The notes: generated by a model from the letters alone, not told the origin. DNA of 64,000 nt from Hyphomicrobiales bacterium (GCA_016185205.1 JACPOA010000031.1:62001-126000); one strand, 5' to 3'; shown: positions 15,997 to 25,062, counted from the stretch's first letter. Translations and numbers: made by a program.

Positions 15997-17019
15997 TCAT
16001 CGCCACCCAAGCCCCGTCGCGACATGCTTCAAGATCGCCTCGATCACATGCGCGTTGTAGTCGACGCCGAGCTGATTGGGCACGGTCAGCAGCAGCGTGT
16101 CCGCTTCCGCAATCGCCTCGTCCTTCGCAAGCTGCTCGATCAGCACGTCCGGCTCGGCGGCGTAGCTGCGGCCGAAGATGGCGCGCTCTTTTTCGCTGAG
16201 CAATCCGATCTGGTCGCCCTCCTCGCCGCCGCGCCCGAAATACATGCGGTCGCGCTCGTCGACCAGCGCGAAGATGCTGCGGCTGACCGACACCCGCGGC
16301 GTGCGCGCGTGCCCGGCCGCCGTCCACGCCGCACGATAAATCCGGATCTGCTCCGCCTGCTGGACGTGGAACGGCTTGCCGCTCTCGTCGATCTTGAGCG
16401 TCGAGCTTTGCAGGTTCATGCCGAGCTTGGCCGCCCATTCCGCGGTGGCGTTGGTGCCGGCGCCCCACCAGATGCGCTCGCGTAGGCCCGCCGAATACGG
16501 CTCGAGGCGCAGCAGGCCCGGCGGATTCGAAAACATCGGCCGCGGGTTGGGCTTGGCGAAGCCCTCGCCGCGCAGCACCTCCAGGAAGACCTCGGCGTGG
16601 CGCCGCGCCATGTCGGCATCGGTCATCCCCTCCGGCGGGGCGTAGCCGAAGTGGCGCCAGCCATCGATCACCTGCTCGGGCGAGCCGCGGCTGATGCCGA
16701 GCTGCAGGCGTCCGCCGCTGATGATGTCGGCGGCGCCGGCGTCCTCCGCCATGTAGAGCGGGTTCTCGTAGCGCATGTCGATGACCGCAGTGCCGATCTC
16801 GATCCGCTTGGTCTTGGCGCCGACCGCCGCCAGCAGCGGAAACGGCGAGCCGAGCTGGCGGGCGAAGTGATGGACGCGGAAGTAGGCCCCGTCCGCGCCG
16901 AGCGCCTCGGCCGCGACGGCGAGCTCGATCGATTGCAGCAGGGCGTCCGACGCCGACCGCGTCTGCGACTGCGGCGATGGGGTCCAATGGCCGAAGGAGA
17001 GGAAGCCGATGTGTTTCAT
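15997..17019 (-). CDS. LLM-class flavin-dependent oxidoreductase (luciferase-like)
   Basis: The ATG at 17019 gives MKHIGFLSFGHW, the normal start; the frame is open a little further upstream. The 340-residue protein has luciferase-like features: AAEALGADGAYFRVHHFARQ near residue 40, RIEIGTAVIDMRYENPLYMAEDAGAADIISGGRLQLGISRGSP in the TIM barrel, and an ERIWWGAGTNATAEWAAKLGMNL FMN-phosphate region. Such enzymes use FMNH2 and O2 to oxidise varied small molecules; the substrate is unknown. GC content is higher than in its accessory neighbours. It is read in the same direction as the SPARTA operon, 70 bases downstream of it, but has no evident functional link. Confidence 0.9.
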   Translation of the reverse strand: MKHIGFLSFGHWTPSPQSQTRSASDALLQSIELAVAAEALGADGAYFRVHHFARQLGSPFPLLAAVGAKTKRIEIGTAVIDMRYENPLYMAEDAGAADIISGGRLQLGISRGSPEQVIDGWRHFGYAPPEGMTDADMARRHAEVFLEVLRGEGFAKPNPRPMFSNPPGLLRLEPYSAGLRERIWWGAGTNATAEWAAKLGMNLQSSTLKIDESGKPFHVQQAEQIRIYRAAWTAAGHARTPRVSVSRSIFALVDERDRMYFGRGGEEGDQIGLLSEKERAIFGRSYAAEPDVLIEQLAKDEAIAEADTLLLTVPNQLGVDYNAHVIEAILKHVATGLGWR

Positions 17020-17089
17020 GGGGGTGTATATGGGGGTTAGGCGTGCAGACCGCCTTGGCACGCTACCTCAAGTTAGAGTGACGGTAGAG

Positions 17090-18640
17090 TCAGACGTAAA
17101 ATTTGAAAGGCTGGCGTTCTGCGCCTTTGGCCGATCCCATAACGAGAACTTCTCCAACCATTTTTGCAAACCGTACCGTCACTGGCAGACCATCATTAAA
17201 GTTGCACGAATTGTAGTTGATTTTGGTGAGGCCCATGATGTCTTCGAGCACGCGCTGCATTGGCGGCATCGCCTGCTTGCTTCGCAGAAGCGTAATGAAT
17301 AGCGGATTGGGCGTTTCCGGCCCTATGTATGTGTCAAGCTGCGGCACATATCCGGTTGTCCAAATATTTGCATTTCGATCATCGAGGATAAGTGCGGTCC
17401 CGCGCAAGACCGGATAGTCCCCGTCACGGAATAGTTTGTTCTCGCCATGTGTGTTCTTGATGCGAACACCAACGACGTTGGTGTCGGTTGGAGCAGCTTC
17501 CTCAAAGGCTTTCCATTCGTCGTCTCGGAACGAGGTCTGGCCGTGGATAAACAACTCCTTCGGAGGCTCTTTGTGTTTTTCGGCATATGTCGCGAGCACC
17601 TTTTCGAGCAAGGCCTTCGCTGCCGGCGGCTGCAGATGGTACTCATAGTCGCCCGTGCGCCAAGGACCGTTCGCCCCGCGAAAAACGACACCGTCGCCTT
17701 CGTTTAGAAACATTTGGGCCGCGCAGCACGCGTGGCCATTCGGGTCATTTGGCAGGTTCTTGTAAACAAGGCCGATGTAACAGACGCCAGGCCGAACCTC
17801 ATGCAACCTCCATGGCGGCGCTGGTTGCGTCTTGTAGTAGAGGCCGGTCGTCAAATTCCACGCGACAGTCGCGGCATCTTGCGTGCGACGGATCGGGAAC
17901 CCCGCGGAGTTTTTAAATGCTTCCGGGTTGAGCGTCGTTTCGCGCAAGACTTGCGTTGGCGCGATTGTAAGGCATGCCGCTTTAACCTGGCGATGGAAGT
18001 CGGGCACGTCCTCGAAGATACCTTCTGGCTCTTGATCGACGATGCCCTGCAGTAGCGGAATATCGGTTGGTCTCTTCTGCTTCTTGCCGAAGTCTCCCCT
18101 AACCAACGGGAGGCCGGTACGTTTTGCCTTGGGCGTGCACCGCTCGTAGACGATCTCCGGCACGACCAAAATCCAGACGTCGATCGCCCGCTCTTCATTC
18201 TGGATGTGCCGCCGGATGCGATCGGTATAAAGGTGAACGACTTTTGCAACTGACTCGTGCTGATTGACCGTGCGCGAGGCCTCATCGATAGCCTTGTATT
18301 CAAGTGTGCAGGTGACGAGTTCGTTCTCATTCACGGTGATCCCGAACGCCTCCTCCAACCCAGGAAAATTGGCGAGGTGCAGCCGATCCTGCTTTTCGCC
18401 TCTCTTCGGCGGAGGCACCTCAACGCGTTTTTTGATCTGGGCTAGCCAGCTTCTAAACAACTTGGCGCCGTCAACTGTGGCAACTACGCCAACGCGAATT
18501 GCAATCGAACGCTTCGCTTTCTCGTGCGGCCCGTAAAGAAAGAGACCATCTTTGGGATGCGCGGTCGTCTGGCCAGAGCCGAATTCTAACCTCGGCTCTT
18601 GGAGGTGCAGAACTTGCAAAGTACGTTCAGGAAACTTCAT
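17090..18640 (-). CDS. Short prokaryotic Argonaute (SPARTA MID-PIWI subunit)
   Basis: A 516-residue protein with the size and layout of short pAgos, which have only MID and PIWI domains. Residues about 140-275 form the MID part ([14 protein letters not shown]...[11 protein letters not shown]) and about 280-516 the PIWI part ([20 protein letters not shown], then [15 protein letters not shown] and [26 protein letters not shown]). The catalytic Asp positions of slicing Argonautes are replaced (IGLVYK, HGQTSF), so it should bind a guide and target without cutting. It ends hydrophobically at PFKFYV, as Argonautes do, the C-terminus reaching into the MID pocket. Its ATG overlaps the TIR-APAZ stop by four bases, as in known SPARTA operons. 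Confidence 0.87.
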   Translation of the reverse strand: MKFPERTLQVLHLQEPRLEFGSGQTTAHPKDGLFLYGPHEKAKRSIAIRVGVVATVDGAKLFRSWLAQIKKRVEVPPPKRGEKQDRLHLANFPGLEEAFGITVNENELVTCTLEYKAIDEASRTVNQHESVAKVVHLYTDRIRRHIQNEERAIDVWILVVPEIVYERCTPKAKRTGLPLVRGDFGKKQKRPTDIPLLQGIVDQEPEGIFEDVPDFHRQVKAACLTIAPTQVLRETTLNPEAFKNSAGFPIRRTQDAATVAWNLTTGLYYKTQPAPPWRLHEVRPGVCYIGLVYKNLPNDPNGHACCAAQMFLNEGDGVVFRGANGPWRTGDYEYHLQPPAAKALLEKVLATYAEKHKEPPKELFIHGQTSFRDDEWKAFEEAAPTDTNVVGVRIKNTHGENKLFRDGDYPVLRGTALILDDRNANIWTTGYVPQLDTYIGPETPNPLFITLLRSKQAMPPMQRVLEDIMGLTKINYNSCNFNDGLPVTVRFAKMVGEVLVMGSAKGAERQPFKFYV

Positions 18641-20037
18641 GCGGCTTCCCCCTCAGGCTCGGGCTCGGGTTCCGGCCGACCGAGGGTCGAGTCATCCACC
18701 TCCTCGTCCTCGTCGGAAAGCACGTTGGGTAAGGGTGTACTAACAGGCGATGTAAACAGCAGAGGTGCCGCGTCGAGAAGAAGATTCGCGGTCGGCCCCA
18801 GCTTCAACTCGACAAAAGCGGATTCGCCCGCCAAGAGTTCAAGGAATGCCATGGTGCGGCCATGCCATTGCTTATTTCGCCAGCCCTTGCACATCGACCG
18901 TCGTAGCCGATGCTGCTTCTTTGCTTCGTCATACGGATCGCCCGCATCCTCGCCTTTGGGCGGTGCAAACAGAACGCGCGATTTCAGCTTGAAGTGGTGA
19001 AACGGCCAGAAAGCTGGAATCCCGCTGACGCCAAACTGCCAGACGTGGCCTTTGGCTTCGTTGCGAAGCATCGAAGATCGGCGGTCGCCCTGACGGCCCC
19101 ACGGAATTTTCTGGCCGATCTTTAGGAGCTTTTCGCCGACGTGAAAGCCCGATTCTTTCGAGTAGACGTATTCGAATAGGCCACGGGCGCGGCAGTATTG
19201 ATGCCACGCCTTGCGGTACATCGCATTCACGATGTTAGACGCGTCTTTTCCGCGCAGGTTTAGTTGCGGTGCTCCCTCTTCGAGAAATTTCAGCAATTCG
19301 AATGTGTGGGTCACCTTGAAGCGTCCGGTTGCGATAAGCGCTTCGTTGACCTCCTCAACAGTCGCAAAGCAGAAAAATCCGTGTTCGCGCGGTGTCGCGG
19401 GAAATGGCAGATCGCGGCAGGCGGTCGCCATCGCGCCGCTATCCATCGCACCGTTCGGTTCAAAATAATGCAGCTCGTCGGGGCACTCGGCAACACGCAT
19501 CCAGTTTGACGTGAGCCGCTCGGGCTCATTCATCAGCGGGATCGCGCCCCTTCGCCGAAACGCCTCCCAATTCGGATTTATTTTTACCCTTGACGGATCG
19601 CCCTTCACTTTTTGCCGCGCGAGGGTGTCGAGCAGCTTGGCCAGCCCTTCCGCCCAACCGCGCACGAAGTCGACATATTGCACTTCACCGATACCCAGAA
19701 TCTTTTTGTATGGTTTGAGGCGCAACGGAATTACAAACTTCGGGTCGGGAATTTCCTTTGCCAAATCGAGCGCAATGCCGATCTCTTCCTGCACGTTATC
19801 CCGCGCAAGAGTTTCGTCAGAACAACACAACAGCATCTTGACGGCACGGTTTTGGAGCGTGCCCGTGATCTCTTTTCGCCACCGCGTGCCCGCTTGTAGG
19901 GTGACAATATCCGCGAAGACTTCGTAACCGGCGGCCTCCAACCGAGGCGCGAGCCAAAGCGTAAATTCGTCATCGCCCGGCGTTGCCTTGCTGATGAACA
20001 AAACGGAACGCGCAGTTGGTTCGGTAATACCGGTCAT
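18637..20037 (-). CDS. TIR-APAZ protein (SPARTA NADase subunit)
   Basis: The ATG at 20037 ([20 protein letters not shown]) is preferred over a TTG 21 bases upstream, giving 466 residues. Residues about 10-120 are a TIR domain: [24 protein letters not shown], the WRKE motif with probable catalytic Glu (E56) and [12 protein letters not shown]. Residues about 170-430 fit the APAZ region that pairs with short Argonaute in place of PAZ/N. The last 27 residues are strongly acidic with a PEPEPEPE repeat; in characterised SPARTA an acidic tail lies in the nucleic-acid channel and keeps the complex inactive. On guide-target binding, SPARTA complexes oligomerise and hydrolyse NAD(P)+, killing the invaded cell. 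Confidence 0.87.
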   Translation of the reverse strand: MTGITEPTARSVLFISKATPGDDEFTLWLAPRLEAAGYEVFADIVTLQAGTRWRKEITGTLQNRAVKMLLCCSDETLARDNVQEEIGIALDLAKEIPDPKFVIPLRLKPYKKILGIGEVQYVDFVRGWAEGLAKLLDTLARQKVKGDPSRVKINPNWEAFRRRGAIPLMNEPERLTSNWMRVAECPDELHYFEPNGAMDSGAMATACRDLPFPATPREHGFFCFATVEEVNEALIATGRFKVTHTFELLKFLEEGAPQLNLRGKDASNIVNAMYRKAWHQYCRARGLFEYVYSKESGFHVGEKLLKIGQKIPWGRQGDRRSSMLRNEAKGHVWQFGVSGIPAFWPFHHFKLKSRVLFAPPKGEDAGDPYDEAKKQHRLRRSMCKGWRNKQWHGRTMAFLELLAGESAFVELKLGPTANLLLDAAPLLFTSPVSTPLPNVLSDEDEEVDDSTLGRPEPEPEPEGEAA

Positions 20038-20128
20038 ATTTCGCTGATGGATGGCCAAGGGGGAACGGCGCGCAAATGGCGCTCCGAATCACCCCCATCG
20101 TAGCGTGAAGCCGAGAATGCTTCGAATC

Positions 20129-20160
20129 TGGTTGCGGGAGTTGGATTTGAACCAACGACC
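20129..20160 (-). pseudogene. tRNA-fMet 3' fragment (32 nt), possible att remnant
   Basis: Read on the minus strand, this is the T arm (GTTGG-TTCAAAT-CCAAC), the 3' acceptor strand TCCCGCA and an encoded ACCA of initiator tRNA; the unpaired A72 opposite C1 in the complete gene is diagnostic of fMet. Nothing of the anticodon or D arm follows at 20161. Such 3' fragments are left when an element integrates in a tRNA gene. It lies at the border between accessory and core DNA. Confidence 0.75.
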
Positions 20161-20170
20161 CCCAGCGCGG

Positions 20171-20270
20171 GTGGGTTAGCGCCGAAGGCGCGTAACCCAC
20201 CGGCCGAGTGGCAAGCTGCGAATCCTATGGTGGATTACGGCGCTACGCGCATTGCCTGTGGCGCCGTAAT
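20171..20270. repeat. REP-like pair of imperfect palindromes
   Basis: GTGGGTTA (20171-20178) pairs with TAACCCAC (20193-20200), and ATTACGGCGC (20234-20243) pairs with GCGCCGTAAT (20261-20270). Repeats of this type (GTGGGTTA...TAACCCAC) are common between genes in Bradyrhizobium-like and other genomes. The second palindrome reaches the broken 3' end of the cyanase remnant. Confidence 0.55.
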
Positions 20271-20436
20271 ATTTGAACGGCAGGAATTTGCCCGACATGG
20301 TGATCTTGACCCGGTCGCCCTTCGGATCGGGCAGCCGCTCCATGACCATGTCGAAATCGATCGCCGACATGATGCCGTCGCCGAATTCCTCCTCGATCAG
20401 CGCCTTCCAGGCCGGCCCGTTGACCATCATCAGCTC
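20248..20436 (-). pseudogene. cynS: Cyanate hydratase (cyanase) C-terminal remnant
   Basis: About 63 codons match the catalytic C-terminal domain of cyanase: [40 protein letters not shown] and [17 protein letters not shown]. Active-site Arg and Glu positions are present, but the N-terminal helical domain (about 85 residues) and the terminal PEYG-type end are missing, replaced by unrelated sequence and the REP-like palindrome. The fragment cannot form the decamer needed for cyanate breakdown. It shows deletion or insertion at this junction. Confidence 0.85.
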
Positions 20437-20565
20437 TAACCGAAGGCACGGTCGATCCAGCACCGCTGCGTCTACGCTTGTAGCCCCGTGTAGCCCCAGA
20501 GGCGTAATTCGCGAACAATGTGAGATTCGCTCGGGCTACAAATCGTAAATTCTCATTTGATTACA

Positions 20566-20642
20566 TGGCGGTCCCGAGAGGAGTCGAACCTCCGACCTTC
20601 GGTTTAGGAAACCGCTGCTCTATCCTGCTGAGCTACGGGACC
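20566..20642 (-). tRNA. tRNA-Arg (anticodon CCT)
   Basis: The minus strand folds as a cloverleaf: acceptor GGTCCCG paired with CGGGACC, D stem GCTC/GAGC, anticodon loop TTCCTAA with CCT at positions 34-36, T arm GGAGG-TTCGACT-CCTCT, and an encoded CCA at 20568-20566. It reads AGG codons. tRNA-Arg(CCT) genes are frequent island targets, but this copy is intact and no second copy of its 3' end is seen. Confidence 0.95.
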
Positions 20643-20688
20643 GTGCGGCTGCGATTTAGCATAGGGCCGCGCGCGATGCACCCCGCCG

Positions 20689-21678
20689 CTATTGCGGCTT
20701 GATGCCCGACAGCGCCACCACGTCCTTCCACATCGCCCGCTCCCTGGCGGCATAGGCGATCGCCTCTTCCGGCGTCGAGGACATGCTGCGCGCGCCGACC
20801 ACCTGGAAGCGCTTCTGCAGTTCCGGATCGGCCGCTATCTTCTTCATGGCGGCGGACAGCTTATCGATGATCGGGCGCGGCGTGCCGGCCGGGAAGACAT
20901 AGGCCGCCCAGGAGGTGACGACGAAATCCTGCAAGCCCGCCTCCGCCATGGTGGGCACGTCCGGCATTGTAGGCCAGCGCTTGGCCGAGGTGACCGCCAG
21001 CGCGCGCATCTTGCCGGACTCGATGGTGGAGATATAGGAGGTGAGGTTATCGAGCGCGAAATTCACGTCGCCCGCCAGCATGGCGGGGATGGTATACGAT
21101 GCGCCGCGGAACGGCACGTGGACGGCGTCGAGGCCGGTGCGCTTGGCAAACAGCACGCCGGACAGATGCGGCGAGGTGCCGACGCCGGGACTGCCGAAGC
21201 TGATCTTGCCCTTCTGCTTCGCCCAGGAGAGAAATTCCGCCATGGTCTTGGCCGGCACGTGATCGGTGGCGACGACGAAGACATTGGGCAATTCCCAGGT
21301 CAGCGAGGCCGGGATCATGTCGCGTTCCGGATCGTACGGCATCTTGCTGTAGAGGAACTGGTTGATCGCGAAATGGCCGATGGTGGCCGCGCCGATGGTG
21401 TAGCCGTCGGGGGGGCTGCCGGTGACGGCGGCGATGCCGATATTGCCGCCGGCGCCGGGCCGGTTCTCGATCACGAAGGGCTGCCCGAATATGTCCTTGA
21501 GACGCTCGGCCAGGATGCGCGACAGCACGTCGGTCGAACCGCCGGCCGGATAGGGGATGATGATCTTCACCGTATGGTCTGGCCAGGCGCCCTGCCCGCG
21601 CGCAGCCGTCGCAATGAAGATGCTCGCAGCCGCCGCGGACTGCAGGAACGCTCGGCGACTAGATGACAGGCGCTGCAT
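20689..21678 (-). CDS. Bug-family tripartite tricarboxylate transporter substrate-binding protein
   Basis: A 329-residue periplasmic protein. The N-terminus SSRRAFLQSAAAASIFIATAARG is a twin-arginine-like or long Sec signal. The mature part has the Bug/TctC hallmarks: VKIIIPYPAGGSTDVLSRILAERL, VIENRPGAGGNIG, then PYDPERD and VPTMAEAGL. These proteins capture carboxylates or similar solutes in the periplasm; without a TctAB gene nearby, the membrane partner and ligand are unknown. Such orphan Bug proteins are abundant in this bacterial group. Confidence 0.93.
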   Translation of the reverse strand: MQRLSSSRRAFLQSAAAASIFIATAARGQGAWPDHTVKIIIPYPAGGSTDVLSRILAERLKDIFGQPFVIENRPGAGGNIGIAAVTGSPPDGYTIGAATIGHFAINQFLYSKMPYDPERDMIPASLTWELPNVFVVATDHVPAKTMAEFLSWAKQKGKISFGSPGVGTSPHLSGVLFAKRTGLDAVHVPFRGASYTIPAMLAGDVNFALDNLTSYISTIESGKMRALAVTSAKRWPTMPDVPTMAEAGLQDFVVTSWAAYVFPAGTPRPIIDKLSAAMKKIAADPELQKRFQVVGARSMSSTPEEAIAYAARERAMWKDVVALSGIKPQ

Positions 21679-21756
21679 CGATGCTCTCCCCGCTGGTCGT
21701 AATGACCATTATGATTGTCCAGGCATTCTAGCTAATTCCGGCAATCGACCGCCATC

Positions 21757-22521
21757 ATGAAACGACGCCCGCGCCGCAATCTTGCAATCGTCGCGGCCAC
21801 CGCCGCCGCCCTGCTTAGGTGCGATGCGGTAGCGCAGGAGCGCTGCCAGCTGGCCCCCCTTGGAACCGTCAACGTCGCCGCCGTGCGCGACGGCCGCACG
21901 CTGATGCTGGATGACGGCCGCGAATTGCGGCTGGCCGCCATCGAAGCCGGCGCTGACGGCCGCGGCGCCTTGCAGTCCCTTATTGCCGGGCGTCCGCTGC
22001 GGCTCGCGCGGCTGGGCGCCGAGACCGACCGCTATGGCCGGCTGGTCGCCTTCGCCTTTGCGGGCGAGGCCGAGCAATCCCTGCAAGCTGCCCTGCTCGA
22101 GCAAGGCCAGGCGCGGGTGTCGGCGCGGATCGGCGCCAAGGCCTGCGCCGACGCGCTGTTAACCACGGAACGAGCGGCGCGAGCGGCCGGGCGCGGACTC
22201 TGGGCCGATCCCAATTTCGCCCCTTTGCAGGCCGAAAATCTCACCCGGTTACGGGCGGAAAAGGGTCATTTCGCGCTGGTCGAAGGCAAGGTCTTGTCGG
22301 TGCGCGAAAGCGGGGCCACTATATATGTCAACTTCGGGCGGCGCTGGACGCGCGATTTCACCGTCACCATTCTTAAACGCCAGCAGCGCACATTTGCCGC
22401 GGCCGGCCTCGAGCCGAAACGGCTGGAAGGCCGCCGCATCCGGGTGCGCGGCTGGATCGAACAGCGCGGCGGCCCGATCGTCGCCGCCGAAGCGCCCGAG
22501 CAGATCGAAGTGATCGATTAG
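21757..22521 (+). CDS. Thermonuclease-like (SNase) family exported protein
   Basis: A 254-residue protein with an N-terminal signal (RRNLAIVAATAAALL). Residues 35-160 follow the staphylococcal-nuclease OB fold: VAAVRDGRTLMLDDGRELRLAAIEA, RLGAETDRYGRLVAFAF, LLEQGQARVSA, ERAARAAGRGLWAD. The catalytic Arg-Glu-Arg set is only partly recognisable, so activity is uncertain. The C-terminal 90 residues hold a second OB-like part (EGKVLSVRESGATIYVNFG...DFTVTIL). It is followed two bases later by the M48 lipoprotein gene, suggesting an operon of envelope proteins. Confidence 0.82.
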   Translation: MKRRPRRNLAIVAATAAALLRCDAVAQERCQLAPLGTVNVAAVRDGRTLMLDDGRELRLAAIEAGADGRGALQSLIAGRPLRLARLGAETDRYGRLVAFAFAGEAEQSLQAALLEQGQARVSARIGAKACADALLTTERAARAAGRGLWADPNFAPLQAENLTRLRAEKGHFALVEGKVLSVRESGATIYVNFGRRWTRDFTVTILKRQQRTFAAAGLEPKRLEGRRIRVRGWIEQRGGPIVAAEAPEQIEVID

Positions 22522-22523
22522 AG

Positions 22524-23984
22524 ATGGGTGCGACACGAACAGCGGCGACCAAAGCGGGCGGCCTCGCGGCCGCGCTCGCATTGCTGCTGGCCGCCTGCAC
22601 CAGTTCGCCGGACGTGCATCAAGTCTCGCTGCCAGTGCCGCAAGCCGCCTCCGAGACCGAACGGCTGCCGGCGACCAAACGCGAGCATGCGCGCATCCTC
22701 GCCTCCTATGGCGGCGCCTACGACAATGCGCGCCTGCAGGCGATGATCGAGCAGACCGTGGACCGCCTGGTGGCGGCGTCGGAACGGCCGGATCTCAAAT
22801 ACCAGGTGACCATCCTCAATTCGCCGGCGATCAACGCCTTCGCGCTGCCGAACGGGCAGCTCTACATCACACGCGGACTGGTGGCGCTCGGCAACGACAA
22901 GGCCGAGCTCGCCTCGGTGCTCGCGCATGAGATGGGCCACGTGATCGCGCGCCACGCCGCCATCCGCGAGGAACAGGCCAAGCAGGCCGCCATCATCAGC
23001 CACGTGGTTAACGACGTGCTCAGCGATCCGCAGATGGGCGCGCTGGCGCTCGCCAAGTCGAAGCTGACGCTGGCGAGCTTCTCGCGCGCGCAAGAGTTCG
23101 AGGCCGACGGCATCGGCGTCGGCATTTCCGCGCGCGCCGGCTTCGATCCGTTCGGCGCCTCGCGCTTCCTCACCGGCATGCAGCGCAACGCCGACATCAG
23201 GGCCACCGGCGGCAATATCGATCCGCGCGCGGCCGACTTTTTATCCAGCCATCCGGCGACGCCCGAGCGCGTGAAGAACGCGCTCGCCAATGCCCGCCAG
23301 TTCAGCGGACCCGGCTCCGGCGAGCGCGACCGCGCCGAATATCTCAGCGCGCTCGACGGCGTGGTCTATGGCGAGGATCCGAACGAGGGTTTCGTGCGCG
23401 GCCGCCGCTTCCTGCATCCCAAGCTCGCCTTCACCTTCATGGCGCCGCCGAACTTCACGCTCGACAACACCGCGCAGGCGGTGCTCGGCCTCAAGGACGG
23501 CGGCGGCGAGGCGCTGCGCCTCGACGTGGTGAGCGTGCCGGCCGAGCAGTCGCTACCCGAATACCTGAAATCGGGCTGGATGGAAAATGTCGATGCGGCC
23601 AGCGTCGAGGAGACCACCATCAACGGTTTCCCGGCGGCGACCGCGACCGCCAGCGGCGAGAGCTGGTCGTTCCGGCTCTATGCCGTGCGCTTCGGCAGCG
23701 ACGTCTATCGCTTCATCTTCGCGGCCAAGAGCAAGACCGCGCAAGTCGATCGCTCATTCCGCGAGTCGGTGTCGACGTTCCGCCGCATGAGCCTGAAGGA
23801 AAGCGAGCAGGTCCGCCCGCTGCGCATCAAGATCGTCACGGTCGGCGCCCACGACACGGTGGAAAAGCTCGCGCGGCACATGGCGACCGCCGATCACGCG
23901 CTCGACCGCTTCCGCGTGCTCAACGGCCTGTCCGCCGGCGACAAGCTCAAGCCGGGCGAGAAGGTGAAGTTGGTGGTGGAGTAG
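22524..23984 (+). CDS. M48-family metalloprotease lipoprotein
   Basis: A 486-residue protein with a lipobox LAAC at residues 22-25, so it should be acylated and held at the membrane facing the periplasm. The M48 zinc protease domain has HEMGH (135-139) and the third ligand region SRAQEFEAD (188-195). The C-terminal part ends in a LysM-like segment (VEKLARHMATADHALDRFRVLNGLSAGDKLKPGEKVKLV). It resembles BepA/LoiP-type proteases that check assembly of outer-membrane proteins. Its ATG lies two bases after the preceding stop. Confidence 0.9.
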   Translation: MGATRTAATKAGGLAAALALLLAACTSSPDVHQVSLPVPQAASETERLPATKREHARILASYGGAYDNARLQAMIEQTVDRLVAASERPDLKYQVTILNSPAINAFALPNGQLYITRGLVALGNDKAELASVLAHEMGHVIARHAAIREEQAKQAAIISHVVNDVLSDPQMGALALAKSKLTLASFSRAQEFEADGIGVGISARAGFDPFGASRFLTGMQRNADIRATGGNIDPRAADFLSSHPATPERVKNALANARQFSGPGSGERDRAEYLSALDGVVYGEDPNEGFVRGRRFLHPKLAFTFMAPPNFTLDNTAQAVLGLKDGGGEALRLDVVSVPAEQSLPEYLKSGWMENVDAASVEETTINGFPAATATASGESWSFRLYAVRFGSDVYRFIFAAKSKTAQVDRSFRESVSTFRRMSLKESEQVRPLRIKIVTVGAHDTVEKLARHMATADHALDRFRVLNGLSAGDKLKPGEKVKLVVE

Positions 23985-24020
23985 TTCTGCTGTCATTCCG
24001 GGACACCGCGAAGCGGTGGA

Positions 24021-24063
24021 CCCGGAATCCAGAGCCACTCAGTATGCATCTCTGGATTCCGGG
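24021..24063. repeat. Hairpin repeat between convergent genes
   Basis: CCCGGAATCCAGAG (24021-24034) and its exact complement (24050-24063) flank a 15-base loop, with further GC-rich imperfect palindromes on both sides up to about 24095. It lies between two convergent genes and may act as a bidirectional transcription block. The wording (CATTCCGGG, TCTGGATTCCGGG) is a common intergenic repeat in this bacterial group. Confidence 0.6.
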
Positions 24064-24099
24064 TTCGCGCCTGCGGCGCGCCCCGGAAGGACGGTGTAC

Positions 24100-25062
24100 T
24101 CAGCTCTCCCCCGCCTCGCAATTGAGCGTGAACTCGCGCGGCACGTCCGGGCCCCAGAGATAGAACGAATCCTCCGGTCTGTGGTCGGCCGCCGGCCAGC
24201 GTTGGTCCTTCGGGATGTAATCGATATCGCAGGAATATTCCGAATAGCTGCCCCAGGGATCGCGCACATAGTGGAAATAGTTGGAGCCGAGCACGTGGCG
24301 CCCGAGGCCCCAGCCCTTGCTGTAGCCCTTGTCGGCCATGCGCATGGCGCCCAGCCCAATGTCGTCGATGCTGGCGACGTCCCAGCTGCAATGATGGAAA
24401 CCGGGCGCGGAGGATTTCACCAGCGCCAGCATGTGATGGTCGCTGCCGTGAATGCCGTGCATGAAGGCAATTTGATCGGAGGCGCGGTCGGACAGCCGCA
24501 GGCCGAGCGTGCGCTCGTAGAATTTCATCGAGCCCTCGACGTCGCTGGTGAAGATCAGCACATGCGACAGCCGGCGCGGCCGCACCGGTGGCGCCTTGAC
24601 GCGCAAGGTGGCGCCGGCGACGCCACCGGCAGACGAAATCCACTGGCTGGCGGATTTGCCGCCGGGCGAGACTTTGGGGCCGACCTTCACCTCGATCGGC
24701 ACGCCTTCGGGATTACGGAACCAGAAGCCGTTGCTCGCAAAGCCGGGCGGCGGATCGATCAGGGTGACGCCGGCGCCTTCGATGCGCGCCTTCAGCCGCG
24801 GCAGATCGTCGGCATAGCAGCCGAACGACAGATGATGCAGCGCCTTGCTCTTGCCCTCCACCACCGAACCCCAGCGGTGTTCATGACCGAAGGTCTTGAT
24901 CGCCAGCGTGTTGCCGTCGCGCGCCACGTCGAGACCGAAATTGCCGTAGAACTCTTGCGCGACATTGACGTCGGGCACTGCCAGCACGAATTGATCGAGC
25001 GAATGCACGCCCAGCGCATCGACTTCTTTGGTTGGCGCGACGTAACCCAGAATGGCGGTCAT
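24100..25062 (-). CDS. VOC family protein, extradiol dioxygenase-like
   Basis: A 320-residue protein with two vicinal-oxygen-chelate modules. The first begins LDQFVLAVPDVNVAQEFYGNFGLDV and has LHHLSFGC; the second begins LSHVLIFTSDVEGSMKFYERTLGLRL and has FHHCSWDV and a GRHVLGSNYFHYVRDPWGSYSEYS end with the metal-ligand Glu. This is the layout of catechol 2,3-dioxygenase-type ring-cleavage enzymes, with Fe(II) bound in the second module. The actual substrate is not evident, and no degradation operon surrounds it. Confidence 0.88.
   Translation of the reverse strand: MTAILGYVAPTKEVDALGVHSLDQFVLAVPDVNVAQEFYGNFGLDVARDGNTLAIKTFGHEHRWGSVVEGKSKALHHLSFGCYADDLPRLKARIEGAGVTLIDPPPGFASNGFWFRNPEGVPIEVKVGPKVSPGGKSASQWISSAGGVAGATLRVKAPPVRPRRLSHVLIFTSDVEGSMKFYERTLGLRLSDRASDQIAFMHGIHGSDHHMLALVKSSAPGFHHCSWDVASIDDIGLGAMRMADKGYSKGWGLGRHVLGSNYFHYVRDPWGSYSEYSCDIDYIPKDQRWPAADHRPEDSFYLWGPDVPREFTLNCEAGES

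Noticed and set aside
15766-16485. Long rightward frame overlapping the LLM oxidoreductase gene
   Set aside because: Most of it is antisense to a well-supported gene in GC-rich DNA; the text is Arg/His-rich without domain features.
1-20160. One single integrative element bounded by the integrase and the tRNA-fMet fragment
   Set aside because: The fragment's orientation places the former element to its right, no matching left repeat is visible, and the SDR and LLM genes look unrelated to transfer. The region is better described as a mosaic.
20171-20270. CRISPR-like repeats or a CRISPR array
   Set aside because: The units are palindromic pairs without regular spacers; no array was seen anywhere in the window.
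20566-20642. tRNA-Arg(CCT) as the attachment site of the island
   Set aside because: The tRNA is intact and no second copy of its 3' end occurs in the accessory region.
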